DNA of 64,000 nucleotides from Streptomyces sp. SA15 (GTDB taxonomy: Bacteria; Actinomycetota; Actinomycetes; Streptomycetales; Streptomycetaceae): the NCBI RefSeq assembly GCF_002291145.1, contig NZ_NTGE01000111.1:1-64000 (forward strand), read 5' to 3'. This document shows, in pieces, positions 33,743 to 42,763 of this stretch; position 1 is the stretch's first letter; every line of letters begins with the position of its first letter. Both the position numbers and the translations under genes were made by a program. The notes under the pieces are model-generated. The model worked only from the letters and a program-made list of their open reading frames with translations, was not told where the DNA came from and did not search any database.

Positions 33743-36089
33743 GCCGGCGCCTCCGGGCGTCTATGAGCATCTCCTGGACGTTGCGCAGAGGCTGGCCGTC
33801 CGGGTCGGTCGCGTGTCGGGTCCACTCGCCGTCCGGGCCGAGGTGCCAGGAGGCGGTGTTGTCGGACATGCCGGTCTCGAGGAGCCGGTTGAGGGCTGCT
33901 CGGTGGGCCGGGTCGGTGACCCGGACCAGCGCCTCTATCCGGCGGTCGAGGTTGCGGTGCATCATGTCGGCGCTGCCGATCCACACTTCGGGCTCGCCGC
34001 CGTTGCCGAAGGCGAAGACGCGGGAGTGTTCGAGGAAGCGGCCGAGGATCGAGCGGACCCGGATGTTCTCGGACAGGCCCGCGACACCGGGACGCACCGC
34101 GCAGATGCCGCGCACCCACACGTCGCACGGCACGCCGGCCTGGGCCGCGCGGTAGAGGGCGTCGATGATCGCCTCGTCCACCATCGAGTTGACCTTGACG
34201 CGGATGAAGGCCGGACGGCCCGCACGGTGGTGCTGGACCTCCTTGTTGATCCGCGAGATCAGGCCGTCCCTCAGGGACTTGGGGGCCACCAGCAGACGGC
34301 GGTAGGTCTCGCGGCGCGAGTAGCCCGACAGACGGTTGAACAGGTCGGACAGGTCCGCGCCGACCTGCGGGTCTGCCGTCAGCAGGCCGAGGTCCTCGTA
34401 GAGGCGGGCCGTCTTCGGGTGGTAGTTGCCGGTGCCGACGTGGCTGTACCGCCGTAGGGTGTCGCCTTCTTGGCGGACGACGAGCGACAGCTTGCAGTGG
34501 GTCTTCAGACCGACGAGGCCGTACACGACGTGGCAGCCGGCCTCCTCCAGCCGCTTCGCCCACTTGATGTTGGCGTGCTCGTCGAAACGGGCCTTGATCT
34601 CGACCAGGACGAGGACCTGCTTGCCGGCCTCGGCGGCGTCGATGAGCGCGTTGACTATGGGGGAGTCGCCGGAGGTGCGGTACAGGGTCTGCTTGATGGC
34701 GAGGACGTCGTCGTCCTCGGCCGCCTGCTCCAGGAACGCCTGCACGGACGTCGAGAACGAGTCGTACGGGTGGTGCAGCAGCACGTCCCGGGTGCGCAGG
34801 GCCGCGAAGATGTCGGGCGCGGACGCCGACTCGACCTCGGCGAGGTCGCGGTGGACGCCGGCGACGAACTTACGGTACTTGAGCTCCGGCCGGTCGAGAC
34901 CGGCGATGCGGAAGAGGCCGGTGAGGTCGAGGGGACCCGGCAGCGGGTACACCTCGGCCTCGCTGATCTTCAGCTCGCGCACCAGCAGGTCGAGGACCTC
35001 GCGGTCGATGGACTCCTCGACCTCCAGGCGCACCGGCGGCCCGAAGCGGCGCCGCATGAGTTCCTTCTCCAGGGCCTGGAGGAGGTTCTCGGCGTCGTCC
35101 TCCTCGACCTCCAGGTCCTCGTTGCGGGTGACCCGGAAGGTGTGGTGCTCCAGGACCTCCATGCCCGGGAAGAGCTCTTCCAGGTGGGCGGCGATGACGT
35201 CCTCGAGGGGCACGAACTGGCCCGGGGAGGCCTCCAGGAAGCGGGACAGCAGCGGCGGCACCTTGACCCGGGCGAAATGGCGGTTGCCGCTGACCGGGTT
35301 GCGCACGATCACGGCCAGGTTCAGGGACAGGCCGGAGATGTACGGGAACGGATGCGCGGGGTCGACGGCCAGCGGCGTCAGCACCGGGAAGATCTGGTGC
35401 CGGAACAGCGTGAAGAGGCGGGCCTGCTCCTTCTCCGTCAGCTCGTTCCAGCGGACCAGGTGAATGCCCTCTTCGGCCAGGGCCGGGGCGACGTCCTCGT
35501 GGTAGCAGGCGGCGTGCCGGGCCATCAGCTCGCGGGAGCGGGCCCAGATCATCTCCAGCACCTCGCGGGGCTGGAGACCGGAGGCGGAACGCGTCGCGAC
35601 ACCGGTGGCGATACGGCGCTTCAGACCGGCCACGCGGACCATGAAGAACTCGTCCAGGTTGCTGGCGAAGATCGCGAGGAAGTTCGCGCGCTCCAGCAGG
35701 GGCGTGTTCGGGTCCTCGGCGAGTTCGAGGACGCGCTCGTTGAACGCGAGCCAGCTGCGTTCCCGGTCGAGGAATCGGCCCTGCGGCAGCTGGACGCCGT
35801 CGACCTGCGTCTCTTCGTACGCGTCGAGATCGGCGTCGATGTCGGGTTCCAGGTCGGAGACCGACCCGGCCACGGTGCGTGAGCGGTGCGCGGCTATGGA
35901 CCCCACGGACGGCTGGACGTGCTGGATCGTTGCCTGGGTGTCTTGCTGGCTCATGAACCCATTCTTCCGCGCCTGCAGCGAAACGGGCGCGTCGGACTTC
36001 GCGGGCGGGAGCGCGGCGGCGACGCGGGCGTCCCCGTTCCCCGCGGTTCCCTCGGGCGGCGGCGAAGGCTCTGGCACGACGGGCTTCAT
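33723..36089 (-). CDS. ppk: polyphosphate kinase PPK1
   Basis: A 788-residue enzyme that reversibly transfers the terminal phosphate of ATP to polyphosphate. The N and head domains start LPQGRFLDRERSWLAFNERVL. The active-site His is in YSHVGTGNYHPKTARLYEDLG, and the second HKD-type His in RFLEHSRVF. The ATG at 36089 is chosen because high third-position GC continues up to it; a shorter start at 35954 (MSQQDTQ) is possible. No clear PHO box was found upstream. It heads the ppk-CHAD-NUDIX operon. Confidence 0.95.
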   Translation of the reverse strand: MKPVVPEPSPPPEGTAGNGDARVAAALPPAKSDAPVSLQARKNGFMSQQDTQATIQHVQPSVGSIAAHRSRTVAGSVSDLEPDIDADLDAYEETQVDGVQLPQGRFLDRERSWLAFNERVLELAEDPNTPLLERANFLAIFASNLDEFFMVRVAGLKRRIATGVATRSASGLQPREVLEMIWARSRELMARHAACYHEDVAPALAEEGIHLVRWNELTEKEQARLFTLFRHQIFPVLTPLAVDPAHPFPYISGLSLNLAVIVRNPVSGNRHFARVKVPPLLSRFLEASPGQFVPLEDVIAAHLEELFPGMEVLEHHTFRVTRNEDLEVEEDDAENLLQALEKELMRRRFGPPVRLEVEESIDREVLDLLVRELKISEAEVYPLPGPLDLTGLFRIAGLDRPELKYRKFVAGVHRDLAEVESASAPDIFAALRTRDVLLHHPYDSFSTSVQAFLEQAAEDDDVLAIKQTLYRTSGDSPIVNALIDAAEAGKQVLVLVEIKARFDEHANIKWAKRLEEAGCHVVYGLVGLKTHCKLSLVVRQEGDTLRRYSHVGTGNYHPKTARLYEDLGLLTADPQVGADLSDLFNRLSGYSRRETYRRLLVAPKSLRDGLISRINKEVQHHRAGRPAFIRVKVNSMVDEAIIDALYRAAQAGVPCDVWVRGICAVRPGVAGLSENIRVRSILGRFLEHSRVFAFGNGGEPEVWIGSADMMHRNLDRRIEALVRVTDPAHRAALNRLLETGMSDNTASWHLGPDGEWTRHATDPDGQPLRNVQEMLIDARRRRRGTATP

Positions 36090-36237
36090 TCGCTGAGCGT
36101 CGCAAGTCCGTCTGAACCAATGGTTACGGCGACATGGCGTGTGGGATATCGGGGGGCGGCTCCCAGGGGTCCACGTGGGCCGACCGCTGCCGCAACGGTA
36201 CGTCCCTCACCCCTGGATGGACATATGGGGGTCGGGC

Positions 36238-36459
36238 TCATTGGGTCCAGGCGAGCCGTGCGGTGCCGCACCTGTCGGGGCAGAAGCCCTCGACGCGGTG
36301 GCAGCCGGTCAGGGTCGCGCGCACGGAGTCGGCGGTGGCGAGGTTCAGCCACACCAGGCAGCCGATGGCGGCCGGCACGAAGGCCACCCACACGATCCCG
36401 GCCGTGCGGTGCAGGCGCAGCACCGTCCGGGGCAGGCCTCGTACAGCGGGAGCTTTCAT
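36238..36459 (-). pseudogene. internally deleted ABC permease paralog
   Basis: A 73-codon frame whose first 60 residues align with the N-terminus of the neighbouring permease (LRLHRTAGIVWVAF versus LRLHRPALYVWTGL, and a shared Cys-His-Gly-Cys-like loop). It then jumps to GTARLAWTQ, identical to a segment that lies about 90 residues further along in the neighbour, and stops. This is a deletion product of a second permease gene of the GntR-ABC operon. Confidence 0.65.
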
Positions 36460-36483
36460 ACGGCGGTCTCATGGCCGACGGCG

Positions 36484-36534
36484 GGCGCGGTGGGGTCCCC
36501 CCGTCCGGAGCACTCCGGGCGGGGGCACCGCGCG
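36484..36534 (-). terminator. terminator after the GntR-ABC permease gene
   Basis: Long imperfect stem: CGCGGTG...CCCCCGTCCGGAG, CA loop, CTCCGGGCGGGGG...CACCGCG, starting 5 bases beyond the permease stop. Confidence 0.75.
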
Positions 36535-36538
36535 TTTC

Positions 36539-37504
36539 TCACCGGCGGTGCAGCAGGCGGAACGCGGCCACGGTCAGCAGCGCGGCGACGGCGAGGAGGA
36601 CGGCGGTCGCGGTCAGCTGGAGGGGCCAGGAGTGGGAGACGGGGTGGTACTCGGCGTAGAAGCCGACCGCGTCGTCGTAGCGGGCGAGGCAGTCCCCGCT
36701 GGTGCCGCAGTGCGGGTTGGGCAGGCGGGCTCCGGTGGCGGTGACGAGGCCCTCGTCGACCGTGATGCCACTGTGCGACGGGACGCCGCTCAGGTCGCCT
36801 ACCCGGGTGACGGACGGCCACAGGTGGGGCAGGGCCAGCCGGACGGCGGTCCACAGGCCGGCGACGGCGGTGACGGCGGCTACCAGTCCGGCGAGCGAGC
36901 GGCGCAGGAGCAGCCCGGCCAGGGCGCCGGCGAGCAGGCCGGCCAGGGCGAGGGCGACGGTGATCGGGCCGCCCGCGAAGAAGGTGGGGATGTCGTGCCA
37001 GGTCTTGGCCGTGTCGATACGGCCCTCGCCCGCCGACCACATCAGACGGTGCAGCAGGACGAGCACAGTGGTGCCGGCGGTGACCAGGGCGGCCGGCAGC
37101 GCCAGCTTCGCGGCCAGCCAGCGCACCGGGGAGACCGCCTGGGTCCAGGCCAGCCGGGCCGTGCCGGACTCCAGGTCGCGGCCGGTCAGCGCCGCGCCCG
37201 CCCAGGCGGCGACCAGGAAGGGGAGTGCGAGGACGATGAAGGTCGTGTACTGGTAGACGTCCTTGTAGAGGAGGATCGCGTCCTGGTCGTACAGGCAGGA
37301 ACCGGGGTGCCGGCAGGCGTTGTACTGCCGCCAGGCCGCCGCCGAGGCATCGGTCAGCGGGCCCCGCAGCCACAGCAGGGCGGCGGCGACGGTGACGACG
37401 AGGCCCGTCCAGACGTACAGGGCGGGGCGGTGCAGGCGCAGCAGCCAGCGGACCTGGCGTGGGGCGGCGGCGGGTGCGGTGGCGGCGAGGGTCAGGGTGG
37501 TCAC
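36539..37504 (-). CDS. ABC-2-like exporter permease
   Basis: A 321-residue membrane protein with about six helices and a large extracellular loop between the first and second helices containing Cys pairs (NACRHPGSCLYDQ) and another Cys pair near residue 250 (HCGTSGDC). GTG at 37504 overlaps the ATPase stop by 4 bases. Together with the GntR regulator and ATPase it forms a YtrA-type transport operon as found in Streptomyces. Substrate unknown, possibly a cell-envelope-active peptide. Confidence 0.85.
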   Translation of the reverse strand: MTTLTLAATAPAAAPRQVRWLLRLHRPALYVWTGLVVTVAAALLWLRGPLTDASAAAWRQYNACRHPGSCLYDQDAILLYKDVYQYTTFIVLALPFLVAAWAGAALTGRDLESGTARLAWTQAVSPVRWLAAKLALPAALVTAGTTVLVLLHRLMWSAGEGRIDTAKTWHDIPTFFAGGPITVALALAGLLAGALAGLLLRRSLAGLVAAVTAVAGLWTAVRLALPHLWPSVTRVGDLSGVPSHSGITVDEGLVTATGARLPNPHCGTSGDCLARYDDAVGFYAEYHPVSHSWPLQLTATAVLLAVAALLTVAAFRLLHRR

Positions 37505-38388
37505 GCGGCGTTCTCCTGGTCCTGGGCCGGGGTGAGGGCGGGTGCTTCGGGGTTGCGCAGATGGGCGAGGACCAGTTCCTCCAGGGAGGGGCCGTGCGTC
37601 CGCCAGTCGCCGGGGAGCGGGCCCGCCGGGCGGATCAGCGCGGTGAGCTGACGGCCGGTGGTGCGGGACTCGACGACGGTGTGCGGGGCGAGGTCGGTCT
37701 GCGCGGGTGCGGCCACGCGCGCGTGGGCGGCGAGCAGGTCGTCGATCTCCCCGGCCATGCGGACCCGGCCGCCGCCGACGAGGAGCAGGTGGTCGCAGGA
37801 GTCCTCCAGTTCGGCGACGACGTGCGAGGACATCACGATCGTGGTGCCGTACTCGGCGGCCTGCGCCATCAGCACGCCCATCAGTTCGTGCCGGGCCAGT
37901 GGGTCCAGGTCGGCCATCGGCTCGTCCAGCAGGAGCAGCTCCGGCCGCTTGGCCAGGGCGAGGGCGAGCGCCACGCGGGTGCGCTGGCCGCCGGAGAGGG
38001 ATCGGATCCGCGACTTCGGGTCGAGGTCGCCGCCGGCCACGATCCGTTCCGCGGCGGGCGCGTCCCAGCGTCCGGGGTTGAGGTCGGCGCCCATGCGCAG
38101 GGTCTCGGCGACGGTGAGCTGCGGGTAGAGCGGCTTGCCCTGGTCGACGAAGCCCACGCGCGCGCGTGCCTCGCCCGGCCGCGTCCCGAGGACGGTGACC
38201 GTGCCCTCGGTCGGGGCCAGCAGCCCGGCGGCGAGGGCGAGGAGCGTGGACTTGCCCGCGCCGTTGGGGCCGACGACGGCGCAGACGCGTCCGGTGGGCA
38301 GCCGGAAGGTGCAGTCGCGCAGGGCCCAGCGGCCGCACCGGCCGAAACGCCTGCCCAGCGCGGCCGCCTCTATCGCCGTGTCGGTCAT
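37501..38388 (-). CDS. ABC exporter ATP-binding protein
   Basis: A 295-residue ATPase with Walker A GPNGAGKS, signature SLSGGQRTR and Walker B LLLLDEPMADLD. The C-terminal 80 residues after the nucleotide-binding domain are typical of YtrB-like drug/peptide exporters. ATG overlaps the GntR stop by 4 bases. Confidence 0.93.
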   Translation of the reverse strand: MTDTAIEAAALGRRFGRCGRWALRDCTFRLPTGRVCAVVGPNGAGKSTLLALAAGLLAPTEGTVTVLGTRPGEARARVGFVDQGKPLYPQLTVAETLRMGADLNPGRWDAPAAERIVAGGDLDPKSRIRSLSGGQRTRVALALALAKRPELLLLDEPMADLDPLARHELMGVLMAQAAEYGTTIVMSSHVVAELEDSCDHLLLVGGGRVRMAGEIDDLLAAHARVAAPAQTDLAPHTVVESRTTGRQLTALIRPAGPLPGDWRTHGPSLEELVLAHLRNPEAPALTPAQDQENAA

Positions 38389-38771
38389 GACGGGTCTCCT
38401 TGAAAGGTCTTGTCGAGTACGGCAGTGAAGAGTGCGGCCACGTCGTCCCGGTCCAGGCCGACCTCGCGGGCCCGCTCCGCCCATGCCCGAAGCTCCTCGT
38501 GCAGGGGGGAGTCGGCCGGGGCGGTGCCCAGCGAACGCCGTACGAACGTGCCGAGACCGCGCCGGGCCTCGACCAGTCCCTCGCGCTCCAGTTCGCGGTA
38601 GGCCTTCAGGACGGTGTTGGGGTTGATGGCGGTGGCTTCGACGACCTCCCGGGCCGTGGGCAGCTTGTCGCCCGGTTCGAGCAGGCCCAGACGGAGAGCC
38701 TGTTTCGTCTGCTGGACGATCTGGACGTAAGTGGCCACGCCGCTGTGCCGGTCGATGCGGTACTCGACCAC
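38385..38771 (-). CDS. GntR-family regulator, YtrA subfamily
   Basis: A 128-residue short GntR protein: winged HTH with GDKLPTAREVVEATAINPNTVLKAYRELEREGLV and a short C-terminal dimerisation helix, as in YtrA. GTG at 38771 follows GGGTGG. It is the first gene of its operon and a 36-bp palindrome ends 6 bases upstream, indicating autorepression and control of the exporter. Confidence 0.92.
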   Translation of the reverse strand: MVEYRIDRHSGVATYVQIVQQTKQALRLGLLEPGDKLPTAREVVEATAINPNTVLKAYRELEREGLVEARRGLGTFVRRSLGTAPADSPLHEELRAWAERAREVGLDRDDVAALFTAVLDKTFQGDPS

Positions 38772-38776
38772 GGACA

Positions 38777-38812
38777 ACCACCCTTTCACTAATTGAGTAG
38801 TGAAAGGGTGGT
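38777..38812. promoter_or_regulatory. YtrA-type operator, 15-bp perfect arms
   Basis: ACCACCCTTTCACTA and its exact complement TAGTGAAAGGGTGGT flank ATTGAG. The left end is 6 bases from the GntR start codon, so transcription must start inside or next to it. Confidence 0.85.
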
Positions 38813-38845
38813 GGAAGGCCGTCGCGAAAGTCAAGTGCAGTCTGT

Positions 38846-38879
38846 GAACCGATCTGCGAACCGATCTATGAACCGATCG
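38846..38879 (+). repeat. three GAACCGATC repeats, 12-bp period
   Basis: GAACCGATCT at 38846 and 38858 and GAACCGATCG at 38870, in the promoter region of the ECF sigma gene. They may be regulator sites or -35-like elements; no matching -10 spacing was convincing. Confidence 0.65.
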
Positions 38880-38903
38880 ACCGGGCTCGTCCGATGAGGA
38901 GAT

Positions 38904-39446
38904 GTGAGCGAAACGAGAAGCGACGGGGAACTGCTGCGGGCCATCGCGGCGGACGGGGACCGGCGCGCCTTCGAGGAGCTGTACCGGCGGTTCGCGCCGT
39001 GGCTCACCGCACGGCTGCGCGGCCGGTGCTCCGATGCCGGTGTCGTCGACGACGTCGTACAGGAGACGTTCCTGGCGGTGTGGCGGGGGACCGCGCGCTA
39101 CCGGCAGGAAGGGGACGTGGCGGGGTGGCTGTGGCGCATCGGCTCCCGGCGACTGGTCGACGCGCTGCGCGGCGACGGGGCGCGGGGGCGGCTGCGGCAG
39201 GCGTTGGCGCGGCTGCGGCACCGGGACGAGGCGTCCGCGGAGGAACGGGTGCTCGCGGGGGTGGAGCACGGGGACCTCGCGGGCGCCCTCATAAGCCTCT
39301 CGCCCGAGCTGCGCGCGGTGCTCCAGGCCACGGTCATCGACGGGCTGACCACCCGGGAGGCGGCCGTCCTCCTCGGCATCCCGCCGGGCACGGTCAAGAC
39401 GCGGGCGATGCGGGCCCGCAAGCAACTCCGGGAGGCGCTGGCATGA
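38904..39446 (+). CDS. ECF-family RNA polymerase sigma factor
   Basis: A 180-residue sigma factor with sigma region 2 (FEELYRRFAPWLTARL, VVDDVVQETFLAVW, WLWRIGSRRLVDALR) and region 4 (LSPELRAVLQATVIDGLTTREAAVLLGIPPGTVKTRAMRAR). GTG start with GGAGA upstream. It overlaps the zf-HC2 protein gene by 4 bases and heads a six-gene operon with an ABC transporter. It should direct transcription of that operon or of envelope-stress targets. Confidence 0.93.
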   Translation: MSETRSDGELLRAIAADGDRRAFEELYRRFAPWLTARLRGRCSDAGVVDDVVQETFLAVWRGTARYRQEGDVAGWLWRIGSRRLVDALRGDGARGRLRQALARLRHRDEASAEERVLAGVEHGDLAGALISLSPELRAVLQATVIDGLTTREAAVLLGIPPGTVKTRAMRARKQLREALA

Positions 39447-40279
39447 CCTGGCATGTGTCAGAACAGGATCTACGGGCCTACGCGCAGGGCGAGTTGGCGC
39501 CCCCGGTGCTCTGGTCCGCCGACGCCCACCTCACCGCCTGCGCGCGGTGCCGGGCCGTGCTGGCCGAGGTGAGCGACCCCGTCGCCCTGGACGCCGGATG
39601 GGAGCGGCTGGACGCCGAACTCGACGCGCCCCGGCGGGGGTTGCTGGAGTCGCTGCTGGTGCGGATCGGCGTCGCCGACCACACCGCGCGGCTGCTCGCG
39701 GCCACGCCCGTGCTGCGCGGCTCCTGGCTGGGCGCGGTCGTCGCGGTGCTCGTGATGAGCGTCGTGGCGGGCAACGCGGCCCGGACCGCCGACTCGCCCA
39801 CCCTCTTCCTCGCCCTCGCGCCGCTGCTGCCGCTCGCCGGGGTCGCGCTGTCGTACGGACCCGCACTGGACCCGACGTACGAGATGGCGGTCGTCTCCCC
39901 GGTGCACGGCTTCCGGCTGCTGATGATCCGTACGGTCGCCGTGCTCGTCGCCGGCCTCGGCCTCAACGGCCTCGCCACGCTCGCCCTGCCCGGGTACGGG
40001 CTGCGTGCCCTCGCCTGGCTGCTGCCCGCGCTGGCCCTCACCGCTACCGGGCTCGCGCTGACCTCCCGGCTGGGCCCGGTTGTCGCGCCCTCGCTGGTCG
40101 GCGGGGCGTGGATCGCGCTGCTGCTGGCCGCGCACGCGGCCGGGCCGGCCGGCGGCGAGCCGCTGGCGCCGTTCACGGCGCTCGGGCAGGGAGTGGCCGC
40201 GGTGGTGGCGGGGCTCGCGGGCGGGCTGCTGTTCGTGGCGCGGGACCGCTTCGACCGCTTTCAGGGGAGCGTCGTATGA
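39443..40279 (+). CDS. zf-HC2 membrane protein, probable anti-sigma factor
   Basis: A 278-residue protein. The zinc-binding anti-sigma motif HLTACARC (HX3CX2C) lies at residues 29-36, following a short helix. Six hydrophobic helices fill residues 90-265, far more than the single span of simple anti-sigma factors, so it may also be a transporter partner or sensor. It is coupled to the sigma gene (ATGA) and to the 32-residue ORF (ATGA). Confidence 0.85.
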   Translation: MTWHVSEQDLRAYAQGELAPPVLWSADAHLTACARCRAVLAEVSDPVALDAGWERLDAELDAPRRGLLESLLVRIGVADHTARLLAATPVLRGSWLGAVVAVLVMSVVAGNAARTADSPTLFLALAPLLPLAGVALSYGPALDPTYEMAVVSPVHGFRLLMIRTVAVLVAGLGLNGLATLALPGYGLRALAWLLPALALTATGLALTSRLGPVVAPSLVGGAWIALLLAAHAAGPAGGEPLAPFTALGQGVAAVVAGLAGGLLFVARDRFDRFQGSVV

Positions 40280-40374
40280 CGCACTCCGACTTCGCTCTCG
40301 ACCTGTTCCGCGATTCCTTCCGCGATTCCTTCCGCGACTTCTTCTTCGATCTCTTCTACGGGAGTGCCGTATGA
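40276..40374 (+). CDS. 32-residue coupled small ORF with FRDS repeats
   Basis: ATG at 40276 overlaps the stop of the anti-sigma gene (ATGA) and its own TGA overlaps the ATG of the ABC ATPase (ATGA). The peptide contains LDLFRDSFRDSFRDFFFDLF: Phe/Leu alternating with Arg-Asp, a plausible amphipathic helix. The DNA carries 12-bp repeats (CGCGATTCCTTC). Whether it is a functional peptide or a device that passes ribosomes to the ATPase gene is unknown. It fills the only gap in an otherwise fully overlapping operon. Confidence 0.6.
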   Translation: MTHSDFALDLFRDSFRDSFRDFFFDLFYGSAV

Positions 40375-41234
40375 CCCCCACCGTCTCCGCCTCCGGGCTC
40401 AGCCTCCGCTACGGCGGTACGCGCGCCCTGGACGACGTGTCGCTGCGGCTGACGCGGGGCGTCACCGGGCTGCTCGGGCCCAACGGCGCCGGAAAGACCA
40501 CCCTGTTGCGTGTGCTGGCCACGGCCGTGCCCGCCGACCGGGGCGCCTTCACCGTGCTCGGGAACGACCCGGGCACCGCGCGCGGCCGGCAGGAGGTGCG
40601 GCGCGCGCTCGGCTATCTGCCCCAGACCCCCGGCTTCCACCCGGACTTCACGGCCTTCGAGTTCGTCGACTACGTGGCCATCCTCAAGGAGCTGACCGAC
40701 CGGACCGCCCGGCACCGTGAGGTGCGGCGAGTGCTGGAGGAGGTCGACCTCGGCGACGTACGCGGCAGGCGCATGAAGAAGCTGTCCGGCGGGATGCGGC
40801 AGCGGGTGGCGTTGGCGGCCGCGCTCGTCGGCGACCCCGGCTTCCTCGTCCTCGACGAGCCGACCGTCGGCCTGGACCCCGAACAGCGCATGCGGTTCAG
40901 GGAGTTGATCGCACAGGCGGGGGAGGGGCGCACGGTGCTGCTGTCCACCCACCAGACGGAGGACGTGGCGATGCTCTGCCACCGGGTCCTGGTGATGGCC
41001 GGCGGCCGGATCCTCTTCGACGGCACCCCGGCCGAACTGACCACACGGGCCGCCGGCCGGGTGTGGAGCAGTACGGAACGCGACCCGGGCGCGATGGCCG
41101 GCTGGCGCACCGGCACCGGCTCCTTCCGCAACGTGGGCGGCCCGCCACCCGGCGCCGAACTCCTCGAACCCACCCTGGAGGACGGCTACCTGCTCACCCT
41201 CGACGGCGCGGGCGCGGAGGTGGCGGCGGCATGA
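40371..41234 (+). CDS. ABC transporter ATP-binding protein
   Basis: A 287-residue ATPase with Walker A GPNGAGKTT, signature KLSGGMRQR and Walker B LVLDEPTVGLD, of the ABC-2 exporter (CcmA-like) type. It has a C-terminal extension. Overlaps the smORF and the permease gene by 4 bases each. Confidence 0.93.
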   Translation: MTPTVSASGLSLRYGGTRALDDVSLRLTRGVTGLLGPNGAGKTTLLRVLATAVPADRGAFTVLGNDPGTARGRQEVRRALGYLPQTPGFHPDFTAFEFVDYVAILKELTDRTARHREVRRVLEEVDLGDVRGRRMKKLSGGMRQRVALAAALVGDPGFLVLDEPTVGLDPEQRMRFRELIAQAGEGRTVLLSTHQTEDVAMLCHRVLVMAGGRILFDGTPAELTTRAAGRVWSSTERDPGAMAGWRTGTGSFRNVGGPPPGAELLEPTLEDGYLLTLDGAGAEVAAA

Positions 41235-42763
41235 ACGCGGTCATGGAAGCGACGGCCCCGCCCGTCGTGCACAGCGAGCCGCGCCGGGCATGGGCGGCCG
41301 TGTTCGCCCTCGCCCGCTTCGAGGCGCGCGATCTCCTGCGGTACATCCCGGTGGCGGTCACCCTGCTCGTGTACGTCGGCTACACCCTCTGGACACTGCT
41401 GTTCGAGCGCGACGGCATGGACGCCTACCCGGCGCTCCAGGACGCCGACCGGGCGACGCAGAACGTGCCTGTCCTCCTGGGGATCGCGCTGCTCGTCTGC
41501 GTCAACCGGGCCGCGCTGCGCGGCCGCCGGCGCGACACCGACCGGCACTTCGACGTGCTGGTCATGGAGCCGTGGCGGCGTACGGTCGCCCACGCCCTGT
41601 CCGTCGTGCCGTTCGGGCTGCTCACCGCGCTGGTCGTGCTGGGCGAGTTCACCTGGCAGGCGCTCAGGCCGGGCGCGGTGGGCCACGGATCGGTGGCCGA
41701 ACTGGCCGTCGGTCCCCTGCTCGTGCTGCTGTGCGGCGCCCTCGGGCTGGTGTTCGCCCGGCTGATCCCGACGACGTTCGCCGCCCCGGTCCTCGTGATC
41801 GGCCTCTTCACGATCTCCCTGTTCGTCTCCGCGGGCACGAGCGGCGCGGAGTGGAGCCGCTGGCTCACGCCGGTCGTCGGTGAGAACAGCACCGAGACGC
41901 TGCCGTCCGACCTGATCGGCCGGCCCGCCGCCTGGCACGCCCTCTTTCTGACCGGGCTCGTGCTGCTGGCGGCCACGGTCGCCGTACTGGCGGGCGGCGG
42001 CCGGAACTGGCCCGTCAAGGCGGGCGTCGCGGGCGCGCTCGCCCTGACGCTGACCGGCGCGGTCGGACAGTCCGGGGGCGTCTCGGCGGAGGTGACCGCG
42101 GCCCGGCAGCGGGCCTCGCTCACCCCGGAGAAGGACCAGACGTGCGTCCGGGAGGGCGACTCGCGGTACTGCGCGTTCCCGGAGTGGACCGGCCGGGCGG
42201 GCACCTGGGCCGAAGTCGTCGACCGAGTCCAGTCCCTCGCGAGCGGGCCGGCGGCCGAGCAGCGGTTGCTCGTACGGCAGCGGATCGAGGCCCGGTACGG
42301 CCTCACCGGCGACTCGGCGCTCCAGCCGTCCACGACACCCCACCAGGTGACCGTCGGTACGCGCTGGGGCGGCAACCGGGTCCCGGAGTTCGCGGTCGCC
42401 GTCGCCTCCGTGCTGGTGGCGGGCGACGAGGCGAAGGGCGCCGAGCTGTGCGACGGCCGGATGGTCACGGTGATGTGGCTGGCCCTGGGAGGCGCCCCCG
42501 ACCCGATGTCCGAGTTCCGCGACGTCCGCCTCGACGACAGCGTGACCGGCTCGGCGATCGTCCTCGCGCCGACCAACCCGCTGTCCATGTCCGAGGGGCA
42601 GACGGATGTCGTACGGGAGCTGCTGACGCGCCCGCGCGCGGAGGTGACCGCCGCGGTGAAGGAGCACTGGGGTGAGGTGACGAAGCCGGGGGTGACCACG
42701 GCGGAGGTGGCCCGGGTGTTGGGGACCGAGGTGCCCAAGGGGGGCGACGAGTGCGGGGAATGA
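41231..42763 (+). CDS. ABC-2-like permease with large extracytoplasmic domain
   Basis: A 510-residue protein: six to eight hydrophobic segments up to about residue 290, then a soluble C-terminal domain of about 220 residues with Cys residues (TCVREGDSRYCAFPEW, ELCDGRM, DECGE). The soluble part probably lies outside and may bind substrate or protease. Coupled on both sides in the sigma-ABC operon. Confidence 0.85.
   Translation: MNAVMEATAPPVVHSEPRRAWAAVFALARFEARDLLRYIPVAVTLLVYVGYTLWTLLFERDGMDAYPALQDADRATQNVPVLLGIALLVCVNRAALRGRRRDTDRHFDVLVMEPWRRTVAHALSVVPFGLLTALVVLGEFTWQALRPGAVGHGSVAELAVGPLLVLLCGALGLVFARLIPTTFAAPVLVIGLFTISLFVSAGTSGAEWSRWLTPVVGENSTETLPSDLIGRPAAWHALFLTGLVLLAATVAVLAGGGRNWPVKAGVAGALALTLTGAVGQSGGVSAEVTAARQRASLTPEKDQTCVREGDSRYCAFPEWTGRAGTWAEVVDRVQSLASGPAAEQRLLVRQRIEARYGLTGDSALQPSTTPHQVTVGTRWGGNRVPEFAVAVASVLVAGDEAKGAELCDGRMVTVMWLALGGAPDPMSEFRDVRLDDSVTGSAIVLAPTNPLSMSEGQTDVVRELLTRPRAEVTAAVKEHWGEVTKPGVTTAEVARVLGTEVPKGGDECGE

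Noticed and set aside
36110..36140. PHO box before ppk
   Set aside because: GTAACC and GTTCAG occur but with 10-base rather than 11-base spacing and poor match; not enough to call.
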